DNA of 64,000 nucleotides. Source: Candidatus Enterococcus moelleringii (GTDB lineage Bacteria; Bacillota; Bacilli; Lactobacillales; Enterococcaceae). Below the pieces are notes generated by a model. The model was not told the origin of the DNA. It saw only the letters and a list, made by a program, of their open reading frames with translations, and made no database searches. The DNA lies in assembly GCF_017377575.1 (NCBI RefSeq), contig NZ_JAFREM010000033.1:1-64000 (forward strand), written 5' to 3'. The position numbers were made by a program, and so were the translations under genes. Of the stretch, positions 35,259 to 44,068 are shown in pieces (the first letter of the stretch is position 1; each line of letters starts with the position of its first letter).

Positions 35259-35294
35259 AAAAAGGATAGAACAATAATGTTCTATCCTTTTTTT
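35259..35294 (+). terminator. Intrinsic terminator upstream of pduA
   Basis: A 14-bp stem (AAAAAGGATAGAAC / GTTCTATCCTTTTT) with an AATAAT loop and a T7 tail lies 50 bases before pduA. The space after it is almost too short for a separate promoter plus ribosome site. It either attenuates the pduA leader or ends the antisense transcript that crosses pocR. Confidence 0.85.
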
Positions 35295-35344
35295 GTATGA
35301 TTAGACTGTAAGCATTTTATAAATAATTTTTAGGAGGAAAAGAG

Positions 35345-35626
35345 ATGCAACAAGAAGCTTTAGGAATGATCGAGACGCGTGGTCTCATCGGTGCGATCGA
35401 AGCTGCCGACGCCATGGTCAAAGCAGCAAATGTTGTCTTGATAGGTACCGAAAAAATTGGCTCAGGTTTAGTAACAGTCATGGTAAGAGGAGACGTTGGT
35501 GCCGTGAAGGCGGCAGTGGATGCTGGAGTTTCTGCTGCAAATAGCGTAGGAGAGGTTGTTTCCAATTACGTTATTCCAAGACCTCATAATGAAGTTGAAT
35601 CACTTTTGCCAAAAGCACCTGAATAG
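35345..35626 (+). CDS. pduA: Microcompartment shell protein PduA
   Basis: This 93-residue single BMC-domain protein forms hexameric shell tiles with a small pore for propanediol. It has the signature [42 protein letters not shown] and VIPRPH. It is nearly the same as PduJ at 42292 over the BMC core, differing mainly at the ends. AGGAGG is 8 bases before the ATG. It starts the main rightward pdu operon. Confidence 0.95.
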   Translation: MQQEALGMIETRGLIGAIEAADAMVKAANVVLIGTEKIGSGLVTVMVRGDVGAVKAAVDAGVSAANSVGEVVSNYVIPRPHNEVESLLPKAPE

Positions 35627-35644
35627 TAAAGGAGGAGTCTAGAC

Positions 35645-36472
35645 ATGGATGAAAACAATTTTGAAATGGAAGATTTAATCCAACGGGTATTAGCAAAATT
35701 TGATGCCGCTGAGACTTCAAAAACTGTTCAATCTAAGGAAAAAGCTAACGGAGGGGAAGAAAAAATGATCCAAAAAACATGCAACTTGACAGAATTTGTA
35801 GGAGCGACAGAGTTTGGAGATACAATTGGTTTAGTAATCGCTAATGTGGACAACTCACTATTAGAAAAAATGGAGCTGGATAAAAAATATCGTTCCATTG
35901 GTATTGTCGGTGCTCGTACAGGTGCCGGTCCACAAATTTTAGCAGCTGATGAAGCGGTTAAAGCGACAAACACAGAAATTATTTCTATTGAATTACCTCG
36001 AGATACTAAAGGCGGCGCCGGACACGGGTCAATCGTCATCTTCGGTGGTGAAGATGTATCAGACGTGAAACGGGCAGTGGAAGTAACATTGAAGGAAGTA
36101 GACACACGTACTTTTGGTGACGTTTATGGCAATGAAGCCGGCCATATTGAATTACAATACACTGCACGTGCAAGCTATGCATGTAATAAAGTTTGGGGAA
36201 CGCCAGTAGGCAGAGCATTCGGTGTCATTGTTGGTGCTCCAGCAGCAATCGGTGTTGTTATGGCCGATACTGCATTGAAAGCAGCGAATGTTGAAATCGT
36301 AGGCTACGCTACACCACAGCACGGCCAAAGCTTCTCAAATGAAGTGACTTTGACGATTACTGGAGATTCTGGTGCGGTACGTCAAGCAGTCGTTTCAGCA
36401 CGCGAAATTGGTCATAAATTACTAGGAACGCTTGGCAGTGAGCCAAAAAATGATCAACCATCATATATCTAA
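35645..36472 (+). CDS. pduB: Microcompartment shell protein PduB (with internal PduB' start)
   Basis: This 275-residue trimeric tandem-BMC shell protein is a major tile. The first 40 residues hold an amphipathic helix (DLIQRVLAKFDA) thought to attach the enzyme core. An internal GGAGGGG and ATG at 35765 would give a 235-residue PduB' without that helix, as known in Salmonella. BMC parts include VGATEFGDTIGLVI, GARTGAGPQILAADEAV and VGAPAAIGVVMADTALKAA. Confidence 0.95.
   Translation: MDENNFEMEDLIQRVLAKFDAAETSKTVQSKEKANGGEEKMIQKTCNLTEFVGATEFGDTIGLVIANVDNSLLEKMELDKKYRSIGIVGARTGAGPQILAADEAVKATNTEIISIELPRDTKGGAGHGSIVIFGGEDVSDVKRAVEVTLKEVDTRTFGDVYGNEAGHIELQYTARASYACNKVWGTPVGRAFGVIVGAPAAIGVVMADTALKAANVEIVGYATPQHGQSFSNEVTLTITGDSGAVRQAVVSAREIGHKLLGTLGSEPKNDQPSYI
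35750..35767 (+). promoter_or_regulatory. Internal ribosome site and start for PduB'
   Basis: GGAGGGG is followed by about 8 bases and an in-frame ATG at codon 41 of pduB. The quality of the site equals that of the genes' own starts, so two PduB forms are expected. Confidence 0.75.
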
Positions 36473-36498
36473 CAACTAAAGAGGAGTGAAAATAGCAT

Positions 36499-38160
36499 AT
36501 GAAATCAAAACGTTTTGAATCATTGGCAAAAAGACCTGTCAACCAAGACGGCTTTGTCGATGAATGGATTGAAGAAGGCTTAATCGCTATGCAAAGTCCT
36601 AATGACCCAACACCAAGCATTAAAATTGCTAATGGCGAAGTGGTTGAGTTAGATGGAAAAGTAAAAGCCGACTTTGACTTAATCGACTCATTTATTGCCA
36701 AATACGGTATTAAATTGGATAAAGCTGAAGAAGTAATGGCTATGGATTCTAAATTGTTAGCCAATAAAATTGTTGATCCTAATATTAGCCGGGCGGAAAT
36801 CATTGATTTAACGACTTCTTCTACCCCAGCTAAATTGAATGAAGTTGTTGGACACATGAACGTAGTAGAAATGATGATGGCCGTACAAAAAATGCGGGCA
36901 CGTCGTCGTCCATCTACCCAATCTCACGTTACCAACGTACGGGATAATCCGGTTCAAATCGCAGCAGATGCGGCTGAAGGAGCACTTCGTGGATTTGATG
37001 AACAAGAAACAACTGTTGCGGTAGCTCGTTATGCACCATTTAATGCGATCGCGATTATGGTTGGTTCGCAAGTTGGCCGTCCAGGCGTGTTGACTCAATG
37101 TTCATTGGAAGAAGCAACTGAACTAGATTTAGGTATGCGCGGATTTACTGCATATGCTGAAACAATCTCTGTTTATGGTACAGAACAAGTATTTACCGAT
37201 GGTGATGATACACCTTGGTCAAAAGGCTTCCTAGCTTCTTGTTATGCCTCTCGGGGATTGAAAATGCGCTTTACTTCTGGTACCGGTTCAGAAGTACAAA
37301 TGGGTTATGCTGAAGGTAAATCAATGCTTTACCTAGAAGCTCGTTGTATTTTCTTATCGAAAGCAGCTGGGGTTCAAGGCTTGCAAAATGGGTCAATCAG
37401 CTGTATCGGAGTTCCTGGGGCAGTTCCTTCAGGGATCCGTGCGGTCTTGGCAGAAAATCTAATTGCCATGATGCTTGATTTGGAAGTAGCTTCTGGTAAT
37501 GACCAAACCTTCTCTCATTCGCCAATTCGTCGTACAGCTCGCTTGTTGATGCAATTCCTACCAGGAACTGACTTCATTGCTTCTGGCTATTCTGCGATGC
37601 CGAACTATGACGATATGTTTGCCGGATCAAACTTTGATTCAGATGATTATGATGATTACAACATTATGCAGCGTGACTTGAAAGTAAACGGTGGTTTGCA
37701 TCCAGTCAACGAAGAAGAAGTAATCGAAGTAAGAAATAAAGCGGCGCGGGCAATTCAAGCCTTGTTTGCTCAATTAGGTCTGCCAGAAATTACTGATGAA
37801 GAAGTTGAGGCGGCAACCTACGCTGACGGCTCTAAAGATATGCCGCCACGGGACATGGTAGAAGATATCAAGAAGGCTGGAGAGCTGTTGGATCGAGGCG
37901 CAACTGGTTTAGATCTAGTGAAAGGGCTTTCTGACGGCGGATATAGAGATGTTGCTGAAAGTGTCTTAGCATTGCTGAAACAACGGGTAGCAGGCGACTT
38001 CCTGCAAACGTCGGCAATCTTTGATGAAGACTGGAATGTAATCTCTGCAGTCAACGATAAAAATGATTATGCAGGACCAGGCAGCGGCTATCGTTTGGAA
38101 GGCGACGATTGGGAAAAAGTCAAAGCAATTCCAAATGCAATCAATCCAAAAGATGTTTAA
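36499..38160 (+). CDS. pduC: Propanediol dehydratase large subunit
   Basis: This 553-residue catalytic subunit of B12-dependent diol dehydratase converts 1,2-propanediol to propionaldehyde by a radical route. The TIM-barrel residues around the diol and calcium are in GYAEGKSMLYLEARC, NGSISCIGVPGAVPSG, QTFSHSPIRRTARL and FIASGYSAMPNYDDMFAG. The length equals that of Salmonella and Klebsiella enzymes. A glycerol dehydratase activity is also possible. It follows pduB by 26 bases. Confidence 0.97.
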   Translation: MKSKRFESLAKRPVNQDGFVDEWIEEGLIAMQSPNDPTPSIKIANGEVVELDGKVKADFDLIDSFIAKYGIKLDKAEEVMAMDSKLLANKIVDPNISRAEIIDLTTSSTPAKLNEVVGHMNVVEMMMAVQKMRARRRPSTQSHVTNVRDNPVQIAADAAEGALRGFDEQETTVAVARYAPFNAIAIMVGSQVGRPGVLTQCSLEEATELDLGMRGFTAYAETISVYGTEQVFTDGDDTPWSKGFLASCYASRGLKMRFTSGTGSEVQMGYAEGKSMLYLEARCIFLSKAAGVQGLQNGSISCIGVPGAVPSGIRAVLAENLIAMMLDLEVASGNDQTFSHSPIRRTARLLMQFLPGTDFIASGYSAMPNYDDMFAGSNFDSDDYDDYNIMQRDLKVNGGLHPVNEEEVIEVRNKAARAIQALFAQLGLPEITDEEVEAATYADGSKDMPPRDMVEDIKKAGELLDRGATGLDLVKGLSDGGYRDVAESVLALLKQRVAGDFLQTSAIFDEDWNVISAVNDKNDYAGPGSGYRLEGDDWEKVKAIPNAINPKDV

Positions 38161-38175
38161 GGAGGAATAGAGAAG

Positions 38176-38859
38176 ATGGCTGAACTAAATGAACAATTAC
38201 TACGTTCGGTAATTGCTGAAGTATTAAAAGAAATGCAACAAGAAGGCTCTGATAAGCAAGTCAGCTTTAAATCAGCAGACACTTCTGCTCCATCACAACC
38301 TGAGCAAGCGGCTTCTGCGGATTGGTTCCAATCAGTTGGAGTAGCTAAACCTGGCACATCAAGTGATGAAGTTGTAATTGCGGTAGCTCCAGCGTTTGCT
38401 GAACATCAAACAACCAATATTGTCGGGGTTCCTCACAAGGATATTATCCGTCAAATCATCGCTGGAATCGAAGAAGAAGGCTTGAAGGCTCGAGTGATTA
38501 AAGTTTATCGGACAGCTGACGTAGCCTTTGCGGCAGTTGAAGGAGACGGCTTGTCTGGATCTGGTGTCTGTGTATCTCTTCAATCTAAAGGAACATCAAT
38601 CATTCACCAAAAAGATTTACAGCCTTTGTCTAACTTAGAGCTGTTCCCGCAAGCACCGCTGATTGACTTGGATACTTACCGAGCAATGGGTAAAAATGCT
38701 GCGAAATATGCAAAAGGCGAGTCACCAAGCCCAGTACCAATGATGAACGATCAAATGGCGCGGCCGAAATATCAAGCGTTATCCGCTTTGCTGCACATTA
38801 AAGAAACAAAACACGTTGTTATTGGGAAACCGGCTGAAGAAATTGCTATTAGATTATAA
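38176..38859 (+). CDS. pduD: Propanediol dehydratase medium subunit
   Basis: This 227-residue B12-binding subunit has an N-terminal amphipathic targeting helix ([18 protein letters not shown], residues 5-22) that directs diol dehydratase into the compartment, then a linker rich in Ser, Ala and Pro, then the core from [15 protein letters not shown] with [20 protein letters not shown] and [13 protein letters not shown]. It is normal in length. Confidence 0.96.
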   Translation: MAELNEQLLRSVIAEVLKEMQQEGSDKQVSFKSADTSAPSQPEQAASADWFQSVGVAKPGTSSDEVVIAVAPAFAEHQTTNIVGVPHKDIIRQIIAGIEEEGLKARVIKVYRTADVAFAAVEGDGLSGSGVCVSLQSKGTSIIHQKDLQPLSNLELFPQAPLIDLDTYRAMGKNAAKYAKGESPSPVPMMNDQMARPKYQALSALLHIKETKHVVIGKPAEEIAIRL

Positions 38860-38874
38860 GGAGGGGTGCATAAA

Positions 38875-39399
38875 ATGAGCCAAGAATCCATTGAAAACTT
38901 AGTAAGAGGCATTCTAAAGGAAATGAATGGCGGAGATGCTGGTACAGCAACTGCAGCAAGCGCGCCAGTCAGTACTTCAGGAAATAAAGCAACCGAAGCA
39001 GATTATCCAATCGCTCAAAAACATCCAGAGTGGATCAAAACAAAAACAGGTAAAACGATGGAAGATATTACCTTAGAAAACGCATTAAACGGAAATCTGA
39101 CACCAGAGGATTTGAAAATCACACCAGAAATTCTAAAAGCTCAGGGTGAAATTGCTACTAGTGCCGGCAGAGAATCAATCTCTCGCAACTTTGATCGGGC
39201 TGCGGAATTAACGGCATTACCAGATGCTCGTGTATTGGAAATGTACAATGCGCTTCGTCCATATCGTTCCAGCAAAGAAGAATTAATGGCAATTGCTGAT
39301 GAATTAGAAAATCAGTACAATGCCAAAATTACCGCTGATTTTGTTCGTGAAGCTGCAGAACATTACGAAGTGCGTAAGAAACTAAAAGGAGATAACTAA
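38875..39399 (+). CDS. pduE: Propanediol dehydratase small subunit
   Basis: This 174-residue subunit of the diol dehydratase hexamer has an N-terminal helix ESIENLVRGILKEM similar to the PduD targeting helix, an Ala/Ser/Thr-rich linker, and the core YPIAQKHPEWIKTKTGK ... NFDRAAELTALPDARVLEMYNALRPYRSS. The ATG at 38875 follows GGAGGGG; a GTG three codons upstream is inside that site. Confidence 0.95.
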   Translation: MSQESIENLVRGILKEMNGGDAGTATAASAPVSTSGNKATEADYPIAQKHPEWIKTKTGKTMEDITLENALNGNLTPEDLKITPEILKAQGEIATSAGRESISRNFDRAAELTALPDARVLEMYNALRPYRSSKEELMAIADELENQYNAKITADFVREAAEHYEVRKKLKGDN

Positions 39400-39404
39400 T
39401 TCTG

Positions 39405-39443
39405 AGATAGATCGTTGGATTTTTTTGCTCCAGCGATCTATCT
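39405..39443 (+). other. Intercistronic hairpin between pduE and pduG
   Basis: AGATAGATCGTTGGA pairs with TCCAGCGATCTATCT in a 15-bp stem (one G-U) with a T-rich loop. No T run follows, so it does not look like a full terminator. It may protect or process the mRNA between dehydratase and reactivase genes. Confidence 0.6.
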
Positions 39444-39473
39444 AGACTTGTTTATCCTTGAAGGAGCATGAAC

Positions 39474-41294
39474 ATGAAGAGAATCATAGGTGTAGACATA
39501 GGGAACTCTTCCACTGAAGTAGCTCTAGCTGAATACGAAAACCAAGCAAATTGTCGTTTCTTAGATTCTGCTATCACTGAAACAACGGGTGTAAAAGGAA
39601 CCAAACAAAATTTGTTTGGCATTTACAAAGCGCTTCGGGAAGTAGTAGAAAAGAATCATTTGGAATTAACGGATATTGATTTGATCCGAATTAACGAAGC
39701 AACACCGGTTATTGGTGATGTGGCGATGGAAACGATCACGGAGACGATTATTACTGAATCCACTATGATCGGTCACAATCCTAAGACACCGGGTGGTCTT
39801 GGTTTGGGCGTCGGAATCACTGTTCCGCTAACACAATTGTCACAGATTAAGATTTTGGAAGCTCCTTATATTGTGGTAGTGGAAAAAGCGATCGACTTTG
39901 AGGACGCCGCAAACATGATCAATCAATGTGCAGCCAATGGCTATAAGATTGAGGCCGCTATTTTGCAGTCGGATGATGGCGTGTTAATTAACAATCGTCT
40001 AGAGAAAAAAATCCCGATTGTTGATGAAGTTTCTTATATCGATAAGGTTCCTTTGGGAATGCTGGCAGCTGTTGAAGTAGCAAGTCCCGGTATGGGAATT
40101 ACCCAGCTGTCTAATCCATATGGAATCGCGACGGTTTTCAATCTTACTTCTGATGAAACGAAAAATATCGTTCCGGTTTCCAGAGCATTAATCGGTAATC
40201 GCTCGGCGGTGGTCATTAAGACCCCTAAAGGCGATGTAAAAGCTAGAACAATTCCAGCAGGACACATTGAAGTCGTGGGAGACAACCGGAAGAAGTTTAT
40301 CAGTGTTTCTGAAGGTGCCGAACGCATCATGGATGTTATTTCAGAATTTAGACAGATTGACAATGTCACCGGTGAAGCTGGGACGAATGTCGGTGGAATG
40401 CTTGAAAAGGTTCGCCATACCATGGCGCAATTGACGGAAAGACCACCAACCGAGATCTTTATCCAGGACTTATTAGCGGTTGATACCTTTGTACCAACCT
40501 CAGTTCAGGGCGGCTTGGCGGGTGAATTCTCGATGGAGCAGGCAGTAGGAATTGCCTCAATGGTAAAATCCGACCACTTGCAAATGTCTAAAATTGCCGA
40601 AGAAATAGAAAAAGATTTAAAGATATCTGTTGAAATTGGCGGAGCCGAAGCTGAAGCAGCGATCCTGGGAGCTTTAACAACTCCGGGAACGAATACGCCG
40701 CTAGCTATTCTTGACCTTGGAGCTGGTTCTACCGATGCCTCCATTATTAAGAGTAACGGCGAAACGATCGCGACTCACTTAGCGGGTGCTGGCGATATGG
40801 TTACCATGCTGATTGGTTCAGAATTAGGTTTAGACGATCGCTATTTAGCTGAGGATATCAAAAAATATCCATTGGCAAAGGTTGAAAGTATTTTCCATAT
40901 TCGTCATGAAGATGGAACAGTTCAATTCTTTGATAAGCCTCTGGAAGCTCATTTGTTTGCTAAGATCGTCATCGTAAAAGAAGACGGATTTGTGCCGATT
41001 CCGGGAGATGTTTCCATCGAACGAATCAAATTTATTCGTCAAACAGCTAAATCTCGGGTGTTCGTGAAAAATGCGATTCGCTCGTTAGAATATGTAAGTC
41101 CTACCGGAAACATTCGGGATATCCCATTTGTCGTAATCGTTGGCGGCTCGGCGCTTGATTTCGAGATTCCGCAAATTGTTACGGATGCTTTGTCCCACTA
41201 TGGCTTAGTGGCGGGCAGAGGGAATATCCGTGGAGTGGAAGGGCCTCGTAATGCAGTAGCAACGGGCTTGATTCTTTCTTACGAGGGGGATTAG
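39474..41294 (+). CDS. pduG: Diol dehydratase reactivase large subunit
   Basis: This 606-residue ATP-driven factor removes damaged cobalamin from inactivated diol dehydratase. It has an Hsp70-like ATPase core: GVDIGNSSTEVAL at the N terminus, LDLGAGSTDASI (about 425) and VVIVGGSALDFEIP near the C terminus. A swiveling domain is inserted near residues 90-250. I prefer the second ATG (39474): AAGGAG is 7 bases away, too close to the first. Confidence 0.95.
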   Translation: MKRIIGVDIGNSSTEVALAEYENQANCRFLDSAITETTGVKGTKQNLFGIYKALREVVEKNHLELTDIDLIRINEATPVIGDVAMETITETIITESTMIGHNPKTPGGLGLGVGITVPLTQLSQIKILEAPYIVVVEKAIDFEDAANMINQCAANGYKIEAAILQSDDGVLINNRLEKKIPIVDEVSYIDKVPLGMLAAVEVASPGMGITQLSNPYGIATVFNLTSDETKNIVPVSRALIGNRSAVVIKTPKGDVKARTIPAGHIEVVGDNRKKFISVSEGAERIMDVISEFRQIDNVTGEAGTNVGGMLEKVRHTMAQLTERPPTEIFIQDLLAVDTFVPTSVQGGLAGEFSMEQAVGIASMVKSDHLQMSKIAEEIEKDLKISVEIGGAEAEAAILGALTTPGTNTPLAILDLGAGSTDASIIKSNGETIATHLAGAGDMVTMLIGSELGLDDRYLAEDIKKYPLAKVESIFHIRHEDGTVQFFDKPLEAHLFAKIVIVKEDGFVPIPGDVSIERIKFIRQTAKSRVFVKNAIRSLEYVSPTGNIRDIPFVVIVGGSALDFEIPQIVTDALSHYGLVAGRGNIRGVEGPRNAVATGLILSYEGD

Positions 41295-41296
41295 CG

Positions 41297-41674
41297 ATGG
41301 GCAATGATTTTACTGTAAAACCTAGAATTTTTGTTTTTTTAACTAATCCTGGCCTAGAAGAAAGTATTCGGTTTTTGTTGTATGGAATTGAAGAAGAAGG
41401 CATTCCCTATGAAGTACAAGTAGTGGAAGCTTCAGATGCTGTTTCGGCAGCTTACCAATCAGCAACAACTTCTTCATTAATTACCGGAGTGGGCTGTGAT
41501 GGTCAAAAAGTAGTGTTGCATTATAAAAATTTAGATCCTAACGAACCCTATTTAGTGATTGATCGCTATCAAACCAAACCCAAGGAGCAGTTAAAGGCGT
41601 TTGGTTCAAATTGCGCACGATTAGTTAAAGGGGTGCCCTTTAAGGAACTTTCTATTATGGAGGTGAAGGAATGA
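41297..41674 (+). CDS. pduH: Diol dehydratase reactivase small subunit
   Basis: This 125-residue partner of PduG resembles the B12-binding fold of PduD and displaces it during reactivation. It has VFLTNPGLEESIRFLLYGIEEEGIPYEV and TGVGCDGQKVVLHYKNLD. Start ATG follows the pduG stop by two bases and its last 4 bases overlap pduK. Confidence 0.93.
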   Translation: MGNDFTVKPRIFVFLTNPGLEESIRFLLYGIEEEGIPYEVQVVEASDAVSAAYQSATTSSLITGVGCDGQKVVLHYKNLDPNEPYLVIDRYQTKPKEQLKAFGSNCARLVKGVPFKELSIMEVKE

Positions 41675-42279
41675 ATCAAGCAATTGGATTAATCGAGATT
41701 AACGGGTATGGAACAGCTGTTATGATTGCTGATACTATGCTGAAGGTTGCAGCGGTAGAATTGATTGGTGTTCAACGTGCGCGGGGCTTTGGCTGGATGA
41801 CAGTGGAAGTTGCCGGCGATGTTGGCGCAGTGAAAGCCGCAGTTGATGCTGGGAAAGCCAAAGCAGCTGAATCGAATAGTTTAATCTCAGCCTTGGTAAT
41901 CCCGAGACCTGCCAATTCTTTAGATACTGTCATCCTAGAAAAGGTCGATTATCCTAAGGGTCCAACCGATCCCGAAGATCCTAAAGATCCTGAAGAAACC
42001 GATACTAAAGAAGATGATCAACCACCTGTCGCAAATGAACCTGAGGAAGCCAAAAAGCCTGAGGAAGTAGAAGAAAAACCAGAGCAAACAGAGAAAGCGG
42101 AAGCTGTAGAAGAAGCGAAGCCGGAAGAGCCTGTGGTTGAAGAAGAAACAAAAGAAGCAGTCGAAGAGACTGAATCACCAAAAGATTCAGTTGAAGAGGA
42201 GGCTCCTGAGAAACCTAAGAAAGACGGAGCCAAGAAAGGTACTGCCAAGAAAAAGAAGAATCCCAAGAAAAAATCATAG
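41671..42279 (+). CDS. pduK: Microcompartment shell protein PduK with charged C-terminal tail
   Basis: This 202-residue protein has one BMC domain (residues 1-88, IGLIEINGYGTAVMIADTML ... LVIPRP) and a 110-residue tail that is Glu/Pro/Lys-rich with repeats such as DPEDPKDPEE and ends in a very basic stretch (KKGTAKKKKNPKKKS). Salmonella PduK also carries an extension, but with a Cys motif for metal that is absent here. The tail probably lies outside or inside the shell as a disordered linker. Confidence 0.88.
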   Translation: MNQAIGLIEINGYGTAVMIADTMLKVAAVELIGVQRARGFGWMTVEVAGDVGAVKAAVDAGKAKAAESNSLISALVIPRPANSLDTVILEKVDYPKGPTDPEDPKDPEETDTKEDDQPPVANEPEEAKKPEEVEEKPEQTEKAEAVEEAKPEEPVVEEETKEAVEETESPKDSVEEEAPEKPKKDGAKKGTAKKKKNPKKKS

Positions 42280-42291
42280 GAGGTCTTAATT

Positions 42292-42576
42292 ATGAATGAC
42301 GCATTAGGAATGATCGAAACAAAAGGGCTGGTAGGTTCAGTTGAAGCAGCCGATGCAATGGTGAAAGCGGCCAATGTTTCATTAATTGGAACAGAAAAAA
42401 TTGGTTCAGGTTTAGTAACTGTCATGGTACGAGGCGACGTTGGAGCAGTAAAAGCTGCTGTTGACGCAGGCAGTGTAGCCGCTGAGAAAGTTGGAGAAGT
42501 AGTATCTGTTCACGTGATTCCACGTCCACACAGCGATGTTGACAAAATGATCGAAGCTGGTCTGAACAATGGCTGA
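42292..42576 (+). CDS. pduJ: Microcompartment shell protein PduJ
   Basis: This 94-residue BMC-domain hexamer protein is a close paralogue of PduA (same [21 protein letters not shown] core). In other pdu loci it is among the most abundant shell proteins. AGGAGG precedes the ATG; the stop overlaps pduL by 8 bases. Confidence 0.95.
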   Translation: MNDALGMIETKGLVGSVEAADAMVKAANVSLIGTEKIGSGLVTVMVRGDVGAVKAAVDAGSVAAEKVGEVVSVHVIPRPHSDVDKMIEAGLNNG

Positions 42577-43201
42577 GGTCACACCGGAATTAGTTGCTAA
42601 GATCGTCAGTGATGTGATTAGCGAAATCCAATTAACGAGTATTCCAATTGGGATTTCTAATCGCCATATTCATTTATCTGAAGCTGACTTTCAACGCCTT
42701 TTTCCAGGTGAAGAGTTACGACCAATGAAAGCATTAAAACAGCCTGGTGAATTTGCTGCCGAGCAAACAGTAACGATTGTCGGTTCAAAGGGCGAACAAA
42801 GTCGCGTCCGTATTTTAGGACCATTTCGTAAAAATTCACAGGTAGAAATCTCCATGACGGATACGAGAACTTTGGGTATCCCTGCACCTGTACGCTTGTC
42901 GGGTAATTTAGCTGATGCCGCTGAGGTAACAGTGAAAAATGGTGAAAACCAGATTACCTTTAAAGGGTGTATTGTTGCGAAACGTCATATTCACATGAGC
43001 TTTAAGGATATGGAACGCTTTCGCATCCAAGCAGGTGACGTGGTTAAGGTGAGAATTCAATCGGACGGACGGAGCACTATTTTTGAAGATGTAGAAATTC
43101 GTCCAGGTGAGACATTCATTTTGGAAATGCACGTAGATACCGATGAGGCCAATGCAGCAAATATCAAGCCGGACACTGTAGCCAGCTTAGTTCGTGAGTA
43201 G
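42569..43201 (+). CDS. pduL: Phosphate propanoyltransferase
   Basis: This 210-residue enzyme converts propionyl-CoA to propionyl phosphate, recycling CoA inside the shell. It is unrelated to Pta. Zinc-binding histidines lie in [10 protein letters not shown] and AKRHIHMS, and an N-terminal helix ([15 protein letters not shown]) serves for packaging. Its [20 protein letters not shown] region is conserved in the family. Confidence 0.95.
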   Translation: MAEVTPELVAKIVSDVISEIQLTSIPIGISNRHIHLSEADFQRLFPGEELRPMKALKQPGEFAAEQTVTIVGSKGEQSRVRILGPFRKNSQVEISMTDTRTLGIPAPVRLSGNLADAAEVTVKNGENQITFKGCIVAKRHIHMSFKDMERFRIQAGDVVKVRIQSDGRSTIFEDVEIRPGETFILEMHVDTDEANAANIKPDTVASLVRE

Positions 43202-43216
43202 GAAGGATGATGAAGA

Positions 43217-44068
43217 GTGGAATCCCTAGAAAAAGCCAACCAGATTCTAGCAGAATTTGAAAAAATAGCCAATACGAATACGGCGAAGTCTTTCGATCCT
43301 AAAGATGGCTTCAAAGTAGGCGTGGATTTAGGGACCTCTTCCATCGTCCTAGTGGTGTTGGATGGAAAAGATCAACCATTGTTTGGCGCATTTGAATTTG
43401 CGGATGTTGTCCGCGATGGTTTAGTCGTCAATTATCAGCAATCAGTCCAAATTGTTTCCCGCTTGAAGCAGCAGGCAGAGGAAGTTTTAGGCTTTCCGCT
43501 AACCGCCGCTTCCGGGGCGATTCCTCCCGGGACCGTGGGCAATAATAAACGCGTAGTTGCCAACATTATCGAGAGTGCGGATATGGCTGCTGATCAATTG
43601 GTGGACGAACCGACCGCCGCGGCGTTGCTTTTAGGGGTGTCAGAAGGTGCGGTAATTGATGTAGGCGGCGGAACTACTGGAATTAGTGTCTTTGAAAAAG
43701 GGCAACCGATCCTGGTGGTGGATGAGCCGACAGGTGGTACGCATATGACGCTGGTAATTGCCGGCTATTTCCAAGAAACGATCGAAGAAGCCGAGCAGCG
43801 CAAACGCGACATCAGTAAAGAAAGAGAAAACTTTACAATTGTGCGTCCGGTGGTCCAGCGAATGGCTGAAATTACTCGTCAAGCACTGCTGCGTCAACCT
43901 ACCGAACCTTTATACGTTGTAGGTGGAGCGGCTTATTTTAAAGAATTCGAAGGTGAGTTTGCCAACTACTTGCAGCAAGAGGTTTACAAACCGGTTTATC
44001 CGCAGTTTGTCACACCGATTGGTATTGCGATGAGCTCCCACATTATTTTCCCACAGGAGGGTGAGTGA
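43217..44068 (+). CDS. eutJ: EutJ-like Hsp70-fold chaperone
   Basis: This 283-residue protein has an actin/Hsp70-type ATPase fold: VGVDLGTSSIVLVVLDG, VDEPTAAALLL, AVIDVGGGTTGISVF and YVVGGAAYFKEF. EutJ is usually found in ethanolamine operons, but Gram-positive pdu operons such as those of Listeria and lactobacilli also carry it. It may help fold or load lumen enzymes. GTG start after AGGATGATG; overlaps pduM by one base. Confidence 0.9.
   Translation: MESLEKANQILAEFEKIANTNTAKSFDPKDGFKVGVDLGTSSIVLVVLDGKDQPLFGAFEFADVVRDGLVVNYQQSVQIVSRLKQQAEEVLGFPLTAASGAIPPGTVGNNKRVVANIIESADMAADQLVDEPTAAALLLGVSEGAVIDVGGGTTGISVFEKGQPILVVDEPTGGTHMTLVIAGYFQETIEEAEQRKRDISKERENFTIVRPVVQRMAEITRQALLRQPTEPLYVVGGAAYFKEFEGEFANYLQQEVYKPVYPQFVTPIGIAMSSHIIFPQEGE

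Noticed and set aside
36808-37098. Minus-strand frame inside pduC
   Set aside because: A shadow of a strongly conserved gene.
42018-42425. 135-codon Ser-rich minus-strand frame over pduK/pduJ
   Set aside because: It is the complement of the Glu-rich PduK tail and crosses two real genes.
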